A DNA stretch of 64,000 bases from JASHUC01 sp963849095. GTDB lineage: Bacteria > Pseudomonadota > Gammaproteobacteria > Steroidobacterales > Steroidobacteraceae. Location: contig CAWKGA010000001.1 in NCBI GenBank assembly GCA_963849095.1, positions 248,001-312,000 on the forward strand, written 5' to 3'. Both the position numbers and the translations under genes were made by a program. Position 1 is the stretch's first letter, and each line of letters opens with the position of its first letter. The notes under the pieces were generated by a model, which worked only from the letters and a program-made list of their open reading frames with translations, did not search any database and was not told the origin of the DNA. Shown here piece after piece: positions 33,143-42,870 of this stretch.

Positions 33143-34081
33143 GTGGATAAGCCTGAGCGCGAGCACGAGCCGGTGCTCGTCGATGAGGCGGTGGCTCTAC
33201 TGGCCATCGAGGCGGGTGGTTATTATGTCGATGCGACGTACGGCCGCGGCGGTCACACGGCACGGATTCTCGAGACCCTGGGTGGAGAAGGTCGCGTGCT
33301 CGCGATCGATCGGGATCCGCAAGCGATCGAGGCCGGCCGCCGCCGCTTCGCCCGTGAGCTGCGGCTCACGCTCGTCCAAGGGACGTTCGCGGATCTCGGC
33401 CGGCTCGTGCCGGCGCATGCGAACGGGCGTCCATGCCGTGGCGTGCTCCTCGACCTCGGCGTTTCGTCACCGCAGCTCGACGATCCGCGCCGCGGCTTCA
33501 GCTTCCGTGCCGACGGTCCGCTCGATATGCGCATGGATCCGACACACGGCGAGCCAGTCTCGGCGTGGCTCGCTCGGGCGGGCGTCGACGAGATACGCGA
33601 AGTGATCGCAGCTTACGGAGAGGAGCGCTTCGCGCGCCGCGTGGCGAGAGCCATCGCCGCGGTTCGGGATAAGCGGCCGATCGAGCGCACGAGCGAGCTC
33701 GCGGCGCTCGTCGCGCAAGCCGTGCCGACCCGCGAGCCCGGCAAGCATCCGGCGACCCGCACCTTCCAGGCCCTGCGCATGCACGTGAACGACGAGCTCG
33801 GCCAGCTCGAGCGCGGCCTTGCGGGCGCGACGGACGCGCTCTCTGCCGGCGGCCGTCTCGTCGTCATCAGCTTCCACTCGGTGGAGGATCGGATCGTCAA
33901 GCGATTCTTGCAGCGTGCCGCGAGCGTCGATCCGGCGCTCGCCGACTTGCCGGTGGTCCCGCCGCAGGCGAAGCCGCGCCTGAAGCTCGTCGGACGCAAG
34001 ATGCGGCCTCAGGCTGCCGAATCCGCCCGCAACCCGCGCGCCCGCAGCGCCTTGCTGCGCGCCGCGGAGAAGCTCGCATGA
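33143..34081 (+). CDS. rsmH: 16S rRNA m4C1402 methyltransferase
   Basis: 312 residues. Motif I is YVDATYGRGGHTARIL, with AIDRDPQAI, the catalytic-loop LLDLGVSSPQLD and the C-terminal HSVEDRIVKRF. It methylates N4 of C1402, the same nucleotide whose ribose is methylated by RsmI encoded nearby. GTG start. Its stop overlaps the ftsL ATG. Confidence 0.96.
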   Translation: MDKPEREHEPVLVDEAVALLAIEAGGYYVDATYGRGGHTARILETLGGEGRVLAIDRDPQAIEAGRRRFARELRLTLVQGTFADLGRLVPAHANGRPCRGVLLDLGVSSPQLDDPRRGFSFRADGPLDMRMDPTHGEPVSAWLARAGVDEIREVIAAYGEERFARRVARAIAAVRDKRPIERTSELAALVAQAVPTREPGKHPATRTFQALRMHVNDELGQLERGLAGATDALSAGGRLVVISFHSVEDRIVKRFLQRAASVDPALADLPVVPPQAKPRLKLVGRKMRPQAAESARNPRARSALLRAAEKLA

Positions 34082-34362
34082 GCCTCACCAGTTCGCGCGT
34101 CTTGTTCTTTGCCGTGCCGCTGCTGTGGCTCGCCGTGCTCGGCTCGGCGGCGGCGGCGATCTACTGCAAGCATCGCTCGCGCGTCCTGTTCGTTCAGCTC
34201 GAGGCGCTCGATGCGCACCGCGACAATCTCGACATCGAGTGGGGCCAGTTGCAGCTCGAGCAGAGCGCCTGGTCGACGCACGCGTTTGTCGAGAACGTGG
34301 CTCGCACCAAGCTGCACATGACGACTCCGGCGCCGAAGGAAATCAGGCTCGTCTCGCCATGA
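34078..34362 (+). CDS. ftsL: Cell division protein FtsL
   Basis: 94 residues: a short cytoplasmic end, one membrane helix (about residues 7-25) and a periplasmic coiled coil (LFVQLEALDAHRDNLDIEWGQ, split: LFVQLEALDAHRD, NLDIEWGQLQLEQ). It forms the FtsQLB complex. The family is poorly conserved, so the call rests on topology and its place between rsmH and ftsI. ATGA overlaps are found at both ends. Confidence 0.9.
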   Translation: MSLTSSRVLFFAVPLLWLAVLGSAAAAIYCKHRSRVLFVQLEALDAHRDNLDIEWGQLQLEQSAWSTHAFVENVARTKLHMTTPAPKEIRLVSP

Positions 34363-36116
34363 CCCGCCGCCCGGAACGCACCGACGTGCCTCGCTCCTTC
34401 CGGTGGAGGGCGTATTTCGCGTTCGGGCTGCTCGCCTGCGCCGCGGTGGGCCTCACCTGGCGCGCCGTGAACCTGCAGCTGGTCGATCACAGCTTCCTCT
34501 CGAGCGAGGGCGATGCGCGCTTCACGAGGGTGGTCAGCATCCCCGCGCATCGCGGCATGATCACGGACCGCTACGGCGAGCCGCTCGCGGTGAGCACTCC
34601 CGTGGACTCGATCTGGGTGAGCCCGAGGCAGATTGCGGCGACCACCGATCAGATTCGACGGCTCGCGGCGGCGCTGCGGCTCGACCCCCAGGATCTCGAG
34701 CGGCGCGTGACGAGCAACCTCGACCGGGATTTTCTCTACGTGGAGCGGCACCTCCCGCCGGCCGAGGCGCAGCAGATCAAGGCTCTCGCCATCCCCGGCG
34801 TCTATCTGTCGCGGGAGTACCAGCGCTACTACCCCGCGGGCGAGGTGACCGGGCACTTGCTCGGCTTCACCGACGTGGACGATGCGGGCCAGGAGGGCAT
34901 CGAGCTCGCATTCGATCATTGGCTCGCCGGGGAGGATGGCGAGAAGCGCGTGATCCAGGATCGCTACGGCCGGGTGGTCCAGGACGTGGACAGCATCCGC
35001 ACGATGCGTCCGGGCCGCGACCTCGTGCTGTCGATCGATCTGCGCCTGCAATATCTCGCCTACCGCGAGCTCAAGCGAGCCGTGCGGGATCAGCGCGCCC
35101 GCGCGGGCTCGCTCGTCATCCTCGACGTGCGCACGGGCGAGGTGCTCGCGATGGTGAACCAGCCGGCGTTCAATCCGAACGACCGGGACGAGATGCAGCC
35201 GGAGCTCTACCGCAATCGGGCCGCGACGGACATCCTGGAGCCGGGCTCGACGATGAAGCCGTTCTTCGTCGCAGCCGGGCTCACGTCCGGCCGTCTCGAC
35301 GATCGCACGATCATCGACACCTCGCCGGGATTCATCAAGGTCGGGGCGCGCACCTTCACCGACGAGCACGATCTCGGCCGGGTGGACATCGCGACGATTC
35401 TCGCGAAGAGCTCCAACGTCGGCATGGCGCACATCGCGCTCGCGCTGCCGCCGCAGCTCATCTGGACGACTCTCACGGGAGTTGGCTTCGGCCGTGTGAC
35501 GGCGAGTGGGTTCCCCGGCGAGTCGGCGGGGCTGCTCAGCGACTACACGCACTGGCGGCCGATCGGGATCGCGACGATGTCGCACGGCTACGGCATCTCG
35601 GTCACCCCGCTGCAGCTCGCGCACGCCTACGCGACGATCGGGTCGTACGGCATCGTGCGGCCTGTGACTTTGCTGCGCGCCGACGGCCCTCCGGAGGGTG
35701 AGCGCGCGCTCGCCGAGCACGTCTGTCGCGAGCTGATCGGCATGCTCGAGGCCGTCGTCGTGGCCGAGGGCGCGACGGGCAGGAAGGCCGCGATCCCGGG
35801 CTACCAGGTCGCGGGCAAGACGGGCACGGCTGAGAAGGCGATCGCGGGCGGGTATTCGACGAATCTCTACATGTCAGTGTTCGCGGGCGTCGCGCCCGCG
35901 AGCGACCCGCGGCTCGCCGCGGTGGTGGTGATCGATGAGCCGATGGCGGGCGAGCATCAGGGCGGCGATGTCGCCGCTCCGGTCTTCTCCGCCGTCGTCG
36001 GCAGCGCCTTGCGGCTGCTCGGGATTCCTCCGGACGAGGCGATCGCCGTGCCCGCCGACGAGCAGCCTGCATCCGCGAGCCTCGACCGGGCGGGCGATAC
36101 ACTGGCGCGCCGATGA
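34359..36116 (+). CDS. ftsI: Peptidoglycan transpeptidase FtsI (PBP3)
   Basis: 585 residues. N-terminal membrane anchor (about residues 17-36), a pedestal domain beginning RGMITDRYGEPLAVS, then the transpeptidase domain with SxxK (STMK), SxN (SSN) and KTG (AGKTGTAEK) motifs. It is the septal cross-linking enzyme and partner of FtsW. The ATG at 34359 overlaps the ftsL stop; earlier codons in frame are shadow sequence over ftsL. ATGA overlap with murE. Confidence 0.96.
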   Translation: MTRRPERTDVPRSFRWRAYFAFGLLACAAVGLTWRAVNLQLVDHSFLSSEGDARFTRVVSIPAHRGMITDRYGEPLAVSTPVDSIWVSPRQIAATTDQIRRLAAALRLDPQDLERRVTSNLDRDFLYVERHLPPAEAQQIKALAIPGVYLSREYQRYYPAGEVTGHLLGFTDVDDAGQEGIELAFDHWLAGEDGEKRVIQDRYGRVVQDVDSIRTMRPGRDLVLSIDLRLQYLAYRELKRAVRDQRARAGSLVILDVRTGEVLAMVNQPAFNPNDRDEMQPELYRNRAATDILEPGSTMKPFFVAAGLTSGRLDDRTIIDTSPGFIKVGARTFTDEHDLGRVDIATILAKSSNVGMAHIALALPPQLIWTTLTGVGFGRVTASGFPGESAGLLSDYTHWRPIGIATMSHGYGISVTPLQLAHAYATIGSYGIVRPVTLLRADGPPEGERALAEHVCRELIGMLEAVVVAEGATGRKAAIPGYQVAGKTGTAEKAIAGGYSTNLYMSVFAGVAPASDPRLAAVVVIDEPMAGEHQGGDVAAPVFSAVVGSALRLLGIPPDEAIAVPADEQPASASLDRAGDTLARR

Positions 36117-37726
36117 CCCCTCGAACGGAATCGCAAGGGACCGCTCGCGGGCTGCTGCTCGCCGAGCTCACGGCCGGGGTGCTCGATCCGCCCGCCGACG
36201 TTCGCGTGACCGATGTCACGCTCGACAGCCGCGCGGTGCGGCCGGGCGCGCTGTTCCTCGCCTGCCGGGGCGCGACGCACCACGGGCTCGCGTTCGCGCG
36301 ACACGCTGTCGCCGCCGGCGCGCGTGCGATTCTCTACGATCCGCAGTCCGCCTCCGAGGCGCTGCCCGCTGCGATTGCGGCGGTGGCTTCGGCTGCAGAG
36401 GTCTCGGGCGCCGGGGCGGGCTCGGCCGCAGCATCGCCGGGCGGTGCGGTCTTCCTCGCCGAGGTGCCGCGGCTCGCGCAGCACGCCGGGACGATCGCCG
36501 ACCGGTTCTTCGGCACGCCCTCGCAGTTCCTCGCAGTGGCCGGGGTCACCGGCACCAACGGCAAGACGACCTCCGCGTACCTGCTCGCGCAGGCGCTCAC
36601 ACGCATCGGCCGCACCGCAGGCTACATCGGCACGCTCGGCGCCGGCTTGCCGGGCGCGATCGAGCCGTTCGGGCTCACCACGGCGGATGTCGTCAGCGTT
36701 CACCGGCAGCTCGCCCAGCTGCGCGCGCTCGGAGCGGAGTGCGTCAGCATGGAGGTGTCCTCGCACGCGCTCGCGCAGGGGCGGGTGAACGGCGTGCGAT
36801 TCCGCGCGGCCGCGTTCACGAACCTCACTCGCGACCACCTCGACTTCCACGGCTCGATGGAAGCCTATGGCGCGGCCAAGGCGCGCCTGTTCGAGCGGGA
36901 GCTCGCCGCGCGCATCATCAACATCGACGATGCTTTCGGCCTCGCGCTCGCCCGGCGCTTCGAGGGTGCCGCGGGCCGCCTCGTCGTCACCACACGGCGC
37001 CCGGCGGACGCGCCGGCTCTGCGGGCCATTCGCGGCGCCGAGTCCGTGTGCGCTCGCGGCGTGGAGCACACCTCCGCGGGCTTGAGTCTGGAGCTCCAGA
37101 CAAGCTCAACGCTGGCACGGCTCACCGTGCCGCTGCTCGGGGACTTCAACGTCGAGAACGTCTTGACGGTCGCCGGCGTGCTGCTCTCCCAGGATGTGCC
37201 GCTCGATCGTGTCGTTGCCGCGCTCGGTGAATGCACGGCGCCCCCGGGACGCATGGAGATTGTGCGGGGCCCGGACGGCGGGGCTCTCGCGATCGTGGAC
37301 TACGCCCACACGCCCGACGCGCTCGCCAAGGCGTTGCACGCCGCGCGGGCTCATTGCTCCGGCGCGCTGCGCCTCGTGTTCGGCTGCGGCGGCGATCGGG
37401 ATCCCGGCAAGCGGCCGCTGATGGGACGCGCGGCGCGCGAGCTCGCGGACGAGATCATCCTCACCGATGACAATCCGCGCACCGAGGACCCGGGCCGCAT
37501 CGTCGCCGGCATCCTCGCCGGAATGGGCCCCTCCGCCCCGGTGCGAGTGGAGCACGACCGCGCGGCCGCGATCCGCGGCGCGCTCGAGCGCTCGTCCGCA
37601 GGCGATGTCGTGCTCATTGCCGGCAAGGGCCACGAGGACTATCAGATCGTCGGCGGCGAGCGCCGGGCCTTCAGCGACCAAGCCGTTGCGCGGGCTTTCT
37701 TCTCGAGATCGCAGGGGCCGGCATGA
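36113..37726 (+). CDS. murE: UDP-MurNAc-tripeptide synthetase (meso-diaminopimelate-adding)
   Basis: 537 residues, slightly long because of an Ala/Gly-rich loop at about 92-110. The ATP loop is GVTGTNGKTTSAYLL. The DNPR box (TDDNPRTEDP) predicts meso-diaminopimelate rather than lysine as the added residue. The carbamylated-Lys region is also in place. It adds the third residue of the stem peptide in the cytoplasm. ATGA overlaps with ftsI and murF. Confidence 0.96.
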   Translation: MTPRTESQGTARGLLLAELTAGVLDPPADVRVTDVTLDSRAVRPGALFLACRGATHHGLAFARHAVAAGARAILYDPQSASEALPAAIAAVASAAEVSGAGAGSAAASPGGAVFLAEVPRLAQHAGTIADRFFGTPSQFLAVAGVTGTNGKTTSAYLLAQALTRIGRTAGYIGTLGAGLPGAIEPFGLTTADVVSVHRQLAQLRALGAECVSMEVSSHALAQGRVNGVRFRAAAFTNLTRDHLDFHGSMEAYGAAKARLFERELAARIINIDDAFGLALARRFEGAAGRLVVTTRRPADAPALRAIRGAESVCARGVEHTSAGLSLELQTSSTLARLTVPLLGDFNVENVLTVAGVLLSQDVPLDRVVAALGECTAPPGRMEIVRGPDGGALAIVDYAHTPDALAKALHAARAHCSGALRLVFGCGGDRDPGKRPLMGRAARELADEIILTDDNPRTEDPGRIVAGILAGMGPSAPVRVEHDRAAAIRGALERSSAGDVVLIAGKGHEDYQIVGGERRAFSDQAVARAFFSRSQGPA

Positions 37727-39153
37727 CAAATTCGCAGGGAGCGATTTTGGACGGCGGCAGGCGGCCCGAAGGAGGCGGCACGGGGATGGGGCCGACCACC
37801 CGCACGCTCGCGCGATTTGCGCTTGCCAGCGGCGGCCGGCTCGCGGGAGCCGACCGCCTCTACACCGGCGTCTCGACGGATACCCGCACGCTCCAATCCG
37901 GCGAGCTGTTCGTCGCGCTGCACGGCCCGCGCTTCAACGGCCACGAGTTCCTCGGCAGAGCCGAGGCGGCGGGTGCAGCGGGCGCAGTGGTCGACGCGGA
38001 GCAAACCTCTGCGCTCGCCCAGGTCGTCGTCGAGGACACGCAGGCGGCCCTCACGCGCGCCGCCAGCCGCTGGCGGGCGCAGTTCGGCATTCCGCTGGTC
38101 GGTGTCGCGGGCAGCAACGGCAAGACGACCGTGAAGGAGATGATCGCCGCGATTCTCGCGCAGGCAGGCCCGTGTCTCGCGACGCGCGGCAATCTCAACA
38201 ACCACATCGGCGTGCCGCTCACCCTGTTTCGCATCGAGCCGGCGCACCGCTTCGCCGTGGTGGAGATGGGCGCGGACCGCGCGGGTGAGGTCGCCGCGCT
38301 GGTCCGCCTCGCGCGGCCCACGATCGGGCTCATCACCAACGCGGGCGCCGAGCACCTCGAAGGATTCGGCAGCCTCGAGGGCGTCGCACGCGCCGAGGGC
38401 GAGATGGTCGAGGGCCTCGACGCGGACGCCGTCGCCGTGATCAATGCCGACGATCCCTTCGCGGCGCTGTGGCGCGGACTCACGCGCGCCCGGGTGGTCA
38501 GCTTCGGCTTGGGCGGGCGGGCGGATTTCAGCGCCCGTGACTTGCGCACGGAGGTGGCCGCCGGCGAGTTCCGCACACGCTTCACGCTCGAGTGCGCTCA
38601 GGGCCGCACCGGCATCGAGCTGCGGCTCGCCGGGCGCCACAACGTCGTCAACGCGCTGGCGGCAGCCGCGGCGGCCTGCGCAGCCGGAGCGACCCTCAGG
38701 GATGTGACCGCCGGCCTCGCGACCATGCGGGCGGTGCAGGGACGCCTGCAGCTGAAGCGCGCGCGCAGCGGAGCCTGGCTGATTGACGATTCGTACAACG
38801 CCAATCCGAGCTCGGTGCGCGCCGGCATCGAGGTACTCGCGGACCTCGACGGGCACAAGTGGCTGGTGCTCGGCGACATGGCCGAGCTCGGCGCCTTCGC
38901 GCATGCGAGCCATGCCGAGATCGGCTCCTTCGCACGCGAGCGCGGCGTCGAGCGTCTGTTTGCGACCGGCGAGCTCGCGCAGCTCGCGGTTGAGAGCTTC
39001 GGCGCGGGCGCCGAGTGGTATCCGGACGCGGAGGCGCTCACGCGGGCGCTCGATGAGGCGGCGACGGCGGAGACGCGCGTGCTGATCAAGGGCTCGCGGG
39101 TGAACCGGCTGGAGCGCGTGGTCGCGGCGCTGACGGCGCCAGGGCGGGGGTAG
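37723..39153 (+). CDS. murF: UDP-MurNAc-pentapeptide synthetase (D-Ala-D-Ala adding)
   Basis: 476 residues. The ATP loop is GVAGSNGKTTVKEM, with NHIGVPLTL, EMGADRAGEV and DDSYNANPSS downstream, all MurF features. It adds D-Ala-D-Ala. The supplying ligase gene, ddl, is not in this cluster. An ATG about 20 codons in could be an alternative start; the upstream one overlaps murE (ATGA) and is preferred. Confidence 0.95.
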   Translation: MTNSQGAILDGGRRPEGGGTGMGPTTRTLARFALASGGRLAGADRLYTGVSTDTRTLQSGELFVALHGPRFNGHEFLGRAEAAGAAGAVVDAEQTSALAQVVVEDTQAALTRAASRWRAQFGIPLVGVAGSNGKTTVKEMIAAILAQAGPCLATRGNLNNHIGVPLTLFRIEPAHRFAVVEMGADRAGEVAALVRLARPTIGLITNAGAEHLEGFGSLEGVARAEGEMVEGLDADAVAVINADDPFAALWRGLTRARVVSFGLGGRADFSARDLRTEVAAGEFRTRFTLECAQGRTGIELRLAGRHNVVNALAAAAAACAAGATLRDVTAGLATMRAVQGRLQLKRARSGAWLIDDSYNANPSSVRAGIEVLADLDGHKWLVLGDMAELGAFAHASHAEIGSFARERGVERLFATGELAQLAVESFGAGAEWYPDAEALTRALDEAATAETRVLIKGSRVNRLERVVAALTAPGRG

Positions 39154-39155
39154 CG

Positions 39156-40241
39156 GTGCTCTACTGGGTTGCACAGCAGCTGACCGGGGTCTACTCCGGC
39201 TTCCACGTCTTCTACTATCAGACGTTCCGCGCCATCCTCGCGGCGATCTCGGCGCTCGCCTTCTCGCTGCTGGTCGGTCCGACGATGATCGCGAAGCTCT
39301 CGCGCTACCAGATCGGGCAAGTGGTCCGTGAGGACGGCCCGAAGTCGCACCTGCCGAAGGCCGGCACGCCGACGATGGGCGGCGCGCTCATCCTCGCCGC
39401 GCTGCTCTTCGGCACGCTGCTCTGGGCCAATCTCGCCGACCGCTTCATCTGGACGGCGATCGGCGTGACGTTCGCCTACGGGCTCATCGGGTTCTACGAC
39501 GATTACCTGAAGCTCGTCGTCGGCAACTCGAAGGGGCTCATTCCGCGCTGGAAGTACCTCTGGCAATCCGTCGCGGGCCTGTGCGCCGCCGCGACGCTCT
39601 ACTACATGGCGCAGGATCGGGCGGACACCACGCTCTACCTGCCGTTCGTCAAGAAGTTCGCCGAGCCGCTGTCGGCGGCCACGTTCATCGCGATCGGCTA
39701 CCTGATGATCACGGGCATGAGCAACGCCGTCAATCTCACCGACGGTCTCGACGGACTCGCGATCATGCCCGCGGTGCTCGTCTCGGCGGCACTCGGGGTC
39801 TTCGCCTACCTGAGCGGCAACGCCGTGTTCGCCGGGTACCTCTCCATTCCGGCGGTGCCGCGCGCCGGCGAGCTCTTGATCTTCTGCTCCGCGCTCGCGG
39901 GGGCGGGACTCGGCTTCCTCTGGTTCAACACCTATCCCGCACAGGTGTTCATGGGCGATGTCGGTGCGCTCTCGATAGGCGCCGCCATCGGCGTCATCGC
40001 CGTGATCGTGCGCCAGGAGGTGGTGACGCTCATCATGGGCGGCATCTTCGTGGCCGAGACCGCGTCCGTCATCCTGCAGGTCGGCTCGTTCAAGCTCACG
40101 GGCAAGCGCATCTTCCGCATGGCGCCGATTCATCACCACTTCGAACTGAAGGGGTGGGCGGAGCCGAAAGTCATCGTGCGGTTCTGGATCATCACGCTGC
40201 TGCTCGTGCTCCTGGGACTTTCGACCTTGAAGCTGAGATGA
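39156..40241 (+). CDS. mraY: Phospho-MurNAc-pentapeptide transferase MraY
   Basis: 361 residues, integral membrane with about 10 helices. Signature segments are KAGTPTMGG, the Asp-rich FYDDYLKL, and NLTDGLDGLAI. The C-terminal HHHFELKGW is here APIHHHFELKGW. It makes lipid I from UDP-MurNAc-pentapeptide and undecaprenyl phosphate. GTG start 2 nt after the murF stop. The stop overlaps murD. Confidence 0.97.
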   Translation: MLYWVAQQLTGVYSGFHVFYYQTFRAILAAISALAFSLLVGPTMIAKLSRYQIGQVVREDGPKSHLPKAGTPTMGGALILAALLFGTLLWANLADRFIWTAIGVTFAYGLIGFYDDYLKLVVGNSKGLIPRWKYLWQSVAGLCAAATLYYMAQDRADTTLYLPFVKKFAEPLSAATFIAIGYLMITGMSNAVNLTDGLDGLAIMPAVLVSAALGVFAYLSGNAVFAGYLSIPAVPRAGELLIFCSALAGAGLGFLWFNTYPAQVFMGDVGALSIGAAIGVIAVIVRQEVVTLIMGGIFVAETASVILQVGSFKLTGKRIFRMAPIHHHFELKGWAEPKVIVRFWIITLLLVLLGLSTLKLR

Positions 40242-41650
40242 GCGAAGCGCGCGACAATCCATCGACCGCCGTGATCGTGGGGCTCGGCCGCACGGGATAC
40301 TCGTGCGCCGCTTACCTGCATGCGCGCGGCTGGCGCATCGCAGTGACCGACACCCGCGAGGAGCCTCCGGAGCTCGCGCGGCTCGCGGCGCTCGATCCCG
40401 CCATCCCGGTTCGGCTCGGAGGCCTCGATACCGCGTTGCTCGACGATGCAGTGTGCGTCGTCGCATCGCCCGGTGTCGCCCTCTCTAGCCCCTTCTTCAA
40501 CGAGGCGCGCCGCCGCGGCCTCGAGATCGTCGGCGACATCGAGCTCTTCGCGCTCGCCGTCGATGCGCCGGTCGTCGGCATCACCGGCACCAACGGCAAG
40601 AGCACCGTGACGACGCTAGTCGGGCGGATGGCGCAGCGCGTGGGCCTCAAGGTGCGGATTGGCGGCAATCTCGGCGAGCCGGCGCTCGACCTGCTCTCGG
40701 CGTCGCAGCGCGACGCCGAGCCGACCGAGCTCTATGTGCTCGAGCTCTCGAGCTTCCAGCTCGAGGCGACGCGGTCGCTCGATCTGCACGCCGCCGCGGT
40801 GCTCAACGTGAGCCCGGATCACCTCGACCGCTATGCCTCGCTCGAGGACTACGCCGCGGCGAAGGCGCGCATCTTCGCGAGGTGCGACACCGCGGTCGTC
40901 AACCTCGACGATCCGCTGGTCGTCGCGATGCCCTCCCCGGGGCAGGCGACGCTCAGCTTCTCGTTGAGGGCCTCCATCGGAGCCGATTATGCGGTGGCGC
41001 TGCCCGGTGCCGATCGCGCGATGGCAGTGCCAGGCGCCGGACCGGGGGGCGCAGCGCGCGCCGGCGAGGGATGGCTCACGCGCCGCAGCGAGCCGCTGCT
41101 GCCCGTGAGCGAACTCAGGATCAAGGGGCTGCACAACGCCGCCAATGCGCTCGCGGCGCTTGCGCTCGGGGAGGCCCTCGGTCTGCCGCTCGAGCCGATG
41201 CTCGCCGAGCTCAAGAGCTTCCCCGGGCTGCCGCACCGCTCGCAGTGGGTCGCCGACGTGCGCGGCGTCGCGTACGTCGATGATTCCAAGGGCACGAACG
41301 TCGGCGCCACGATCGCCGCGGTGCAGGGCATGCCCGGGCCGCTCGTGATGATCCTCGGCGGGGACGGCAAGCAGCAGGACTTCACGCCGCTCGCGGCGGC
41401 GTTTCGCGGCAAGGTGCGTCACGCCGTGCTGATCGGCCGCGACCGGGACGCCATCGGCGAGGCACTCGCGGGCGTCTCGACGCTCGAGCGTTGCGACTCG
41501 CTGGAGGAGGCGGTGCACTCGGCGGCGCGCGCGGCCAGGCCGGGAGACACCGTGCTGCTCTCTCCGGCTTGCGCGAGCCTCGACATGTTCCGTGATTACG
41601 CGCACCGCGGCGCGGTGTTCTCGCAAGCCGTCCGGGAGCTCGCCGCATGA
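40238..41650 (+). CDS. murD: UDP-N-acetylmuramoyl-L-alanine--D-glutamate ligase
   Basis: 470 residues. N-terminal Rossmann-like domain (VIVGLGRTGYSCA), ATP loop GITGTNGKSTVTTL, ELSSFQLE, NVSPDHLDRY, and the C-terminal DDSKGTNVGAT. It adds D-Glu to UDP-MurNAc-L-Ala. The ATG at 40238 overlaps the mraY stop; the longer frame upstream is shadow sequence over mraY. ATGA overlap with ftsW. Confidence 0.96.
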   Translation: MSEARDNPSTAVIVGLGRTGYSCAAYLHARGWRIAVTDTREEPPELARLAALDPAIPVRLGGLDTALLDDAVCVVASPGVALSSPFFNEARRRGLEIVGDIELFALAVDAPVVGITGTNGKSTVTTLVGRMAQRVGLKVRIGGNLGEPALDLLSASQRDAEPTELYVLELSSFQLEATRSLDLHAAAVLNVSPDHLDRYASLEDYAAAKARIFARCDTAVVNLDDPLVVAMPSPGQATLSFSLRASIGADYAVALPGADRAMAVPGAGPGGAARAGEGWLTRRSEPLLPVSELRIKGLHNAANALAALALGEALGLPLEPMLAELKSFPGLPHRSQWVADVRGVAYVDDSKGTNVGATIAAVQGMPGPLVMILGGDGKQQDFTPLAAAFRGKVRHAVLIGRDRDAIGEALAGVSTLERCDSLEEAVHSAARAARPGDTVLLSPACASLDMFRDYAHRGAVFSQAVRELAA

Positions 41651-42870
41651 GCGTCGGCGCCGGCGAGAGCACACTCGGTCTCGGCTATGCGCGCTCGGGA
41701 CGCCGTCGCGGGGGCGTGCGCGTGCGCGTCGATACGGCGACGCTCGCCCTGGTGCTCGCGATTGTGCTGCTCGGGCTCGTGATGGTGACCTCGGCGTCCG
41801 TCTCCATCGCGAGCGAGCAGAGCGGCCGCAGCTTCTTCTATCTCACTCGGCAGCTCACGCTGACGGCGGTCGGGGGAGCGCTCGGCGCCTGTATGCTGTT
41901 CGTGCCCACCGAGCGTGTGGAGCGGCTGTCGATGGCGCTCCTCGTCACGGCGTTCGGCTTGCTGCTGCTCGTGCTGGTGCCGGGACTCGGGCACACCGTG
42001 AACGGCAGCCGCCGCTGGCTCAATGTCGCGGGATTGAATTTCCAGGTCTCCGAACTCGCCCGCGCCTTCATCCTCATCTACGTGGCGAGCTATGCGGCGC
42101 GCCGGGAGGAGGAGCTGCGCGGCTCGCTCGCAGGGCTGCTCAAGCCGCTCGGGCTGCTCGCGTGCGCGGGCGCGCTGCTGCTCGCCGAGCCGGACTTCGG
42201 TGCGGCGACGGTCCTCTTCGCGACGGGCTTCGGGCTGCTGTTCCTCGCCGGCGCGAGGCTCCGCTACGTCGTCGCGATGACCATCGTCGCGGCAGGCGGA
42301 TTCGGCATGCTCGCGATCACTTCGAGCTATCGGCTGCGCCGCCTCACGGCCTTCGTCGATCCCTGGTCCGATCCCTTCAACAGCGGCTTCCAGCTCACGC
42401 AGTCGCTGATCGCCATCGGACGCGGCGGCTGGCTCGGCGTGGGGCTCGGGGATAGCGTGCAGAAGCTGTTCTACCTGCCCGAGGCCCACACCGACTTTCT
42501 CTTCGCGGTGCTCGCCGAGGAGCTGGGACTCCTCGGGGCGATCCTGACGCTCGGCCTGTTCCTCGCGCTGGTGTGGCGGAGCCTGCGCATTGCGCGGCTC
42601 GCCGCCGACAGCGGCCTGAAGTTCCCGGCGTACCTCGCATCGGGGTTCGGCCTGTGGCTCGGCGTCCAGGCATTCATCAACATCGGGGTGAACATGGGGG
42701 TCCTGCCCACGAAGGGCTTGACCCTCCCGCTCATGAGCTACGGCCGCTCGAGCCTCGTCGTCGCTCTCGTGTGGGTGGGGCTCGTCCTGCGGGTCCATCA
42801 CGAGGCGACGGCTCAGGCGCGGGGATGCGCGACGCGCGAGGGCGCCGTGCGGCACGGAGCGGAGCCGTGA
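41647..42870 (+). CDS. ftsW: Septal peptidoglycan glycosyltransferase FtsW
   Basis: 407 residues, SEDS family, about 10 membrane helices. Features include GSRRWLNVAGLNFQVSELAR (split: GSRRWLNVAG, FQVSELAR), the catalytic-region LLLAEPDFGAATV and the C-terminal NMGVLPTKGLTLPLMSYG (split: NMGVLPTKGL, TLPLMSYG). It polymerises lipid II at the septum with FtsI. It sits between murD and murG with overlaps at both ends. Confidence 0.96.
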   Translation: MSVGAGESTLGLGYARSGRRRGGVRVRVDTATLALVLAIVLLGLVMVTSASVSIASEQSGRSFFYLTRQLTLTAVGGALGACMLFVPTERVERLSMALLVTAFGLLLLVLVPGLGHTVNGSRRWLNVAGLNFQVSELARAFILIYVASYAARREEELRGSLAGLLKPLGLLACAGALLLAEPDFGAATVLFATGFGLLFLAGARLRYVVAMTIVAAGGFGMLAITSSYRLRRLTAFVDPWSDPFNSGFQLTQSLIAIGRGGWLGVGLGDSVQKLFYLPEAHTDFLFAVLAEELGLLGAILTLGLFLALVWRSLRIARLAADSGLKFPAYLASGFGLWLGVQAFINIGVNMGVLPTKGLTLPLMSYGRSSLVVALVWVGLVLRVHHEATAQARGCATREGAVRHGAEP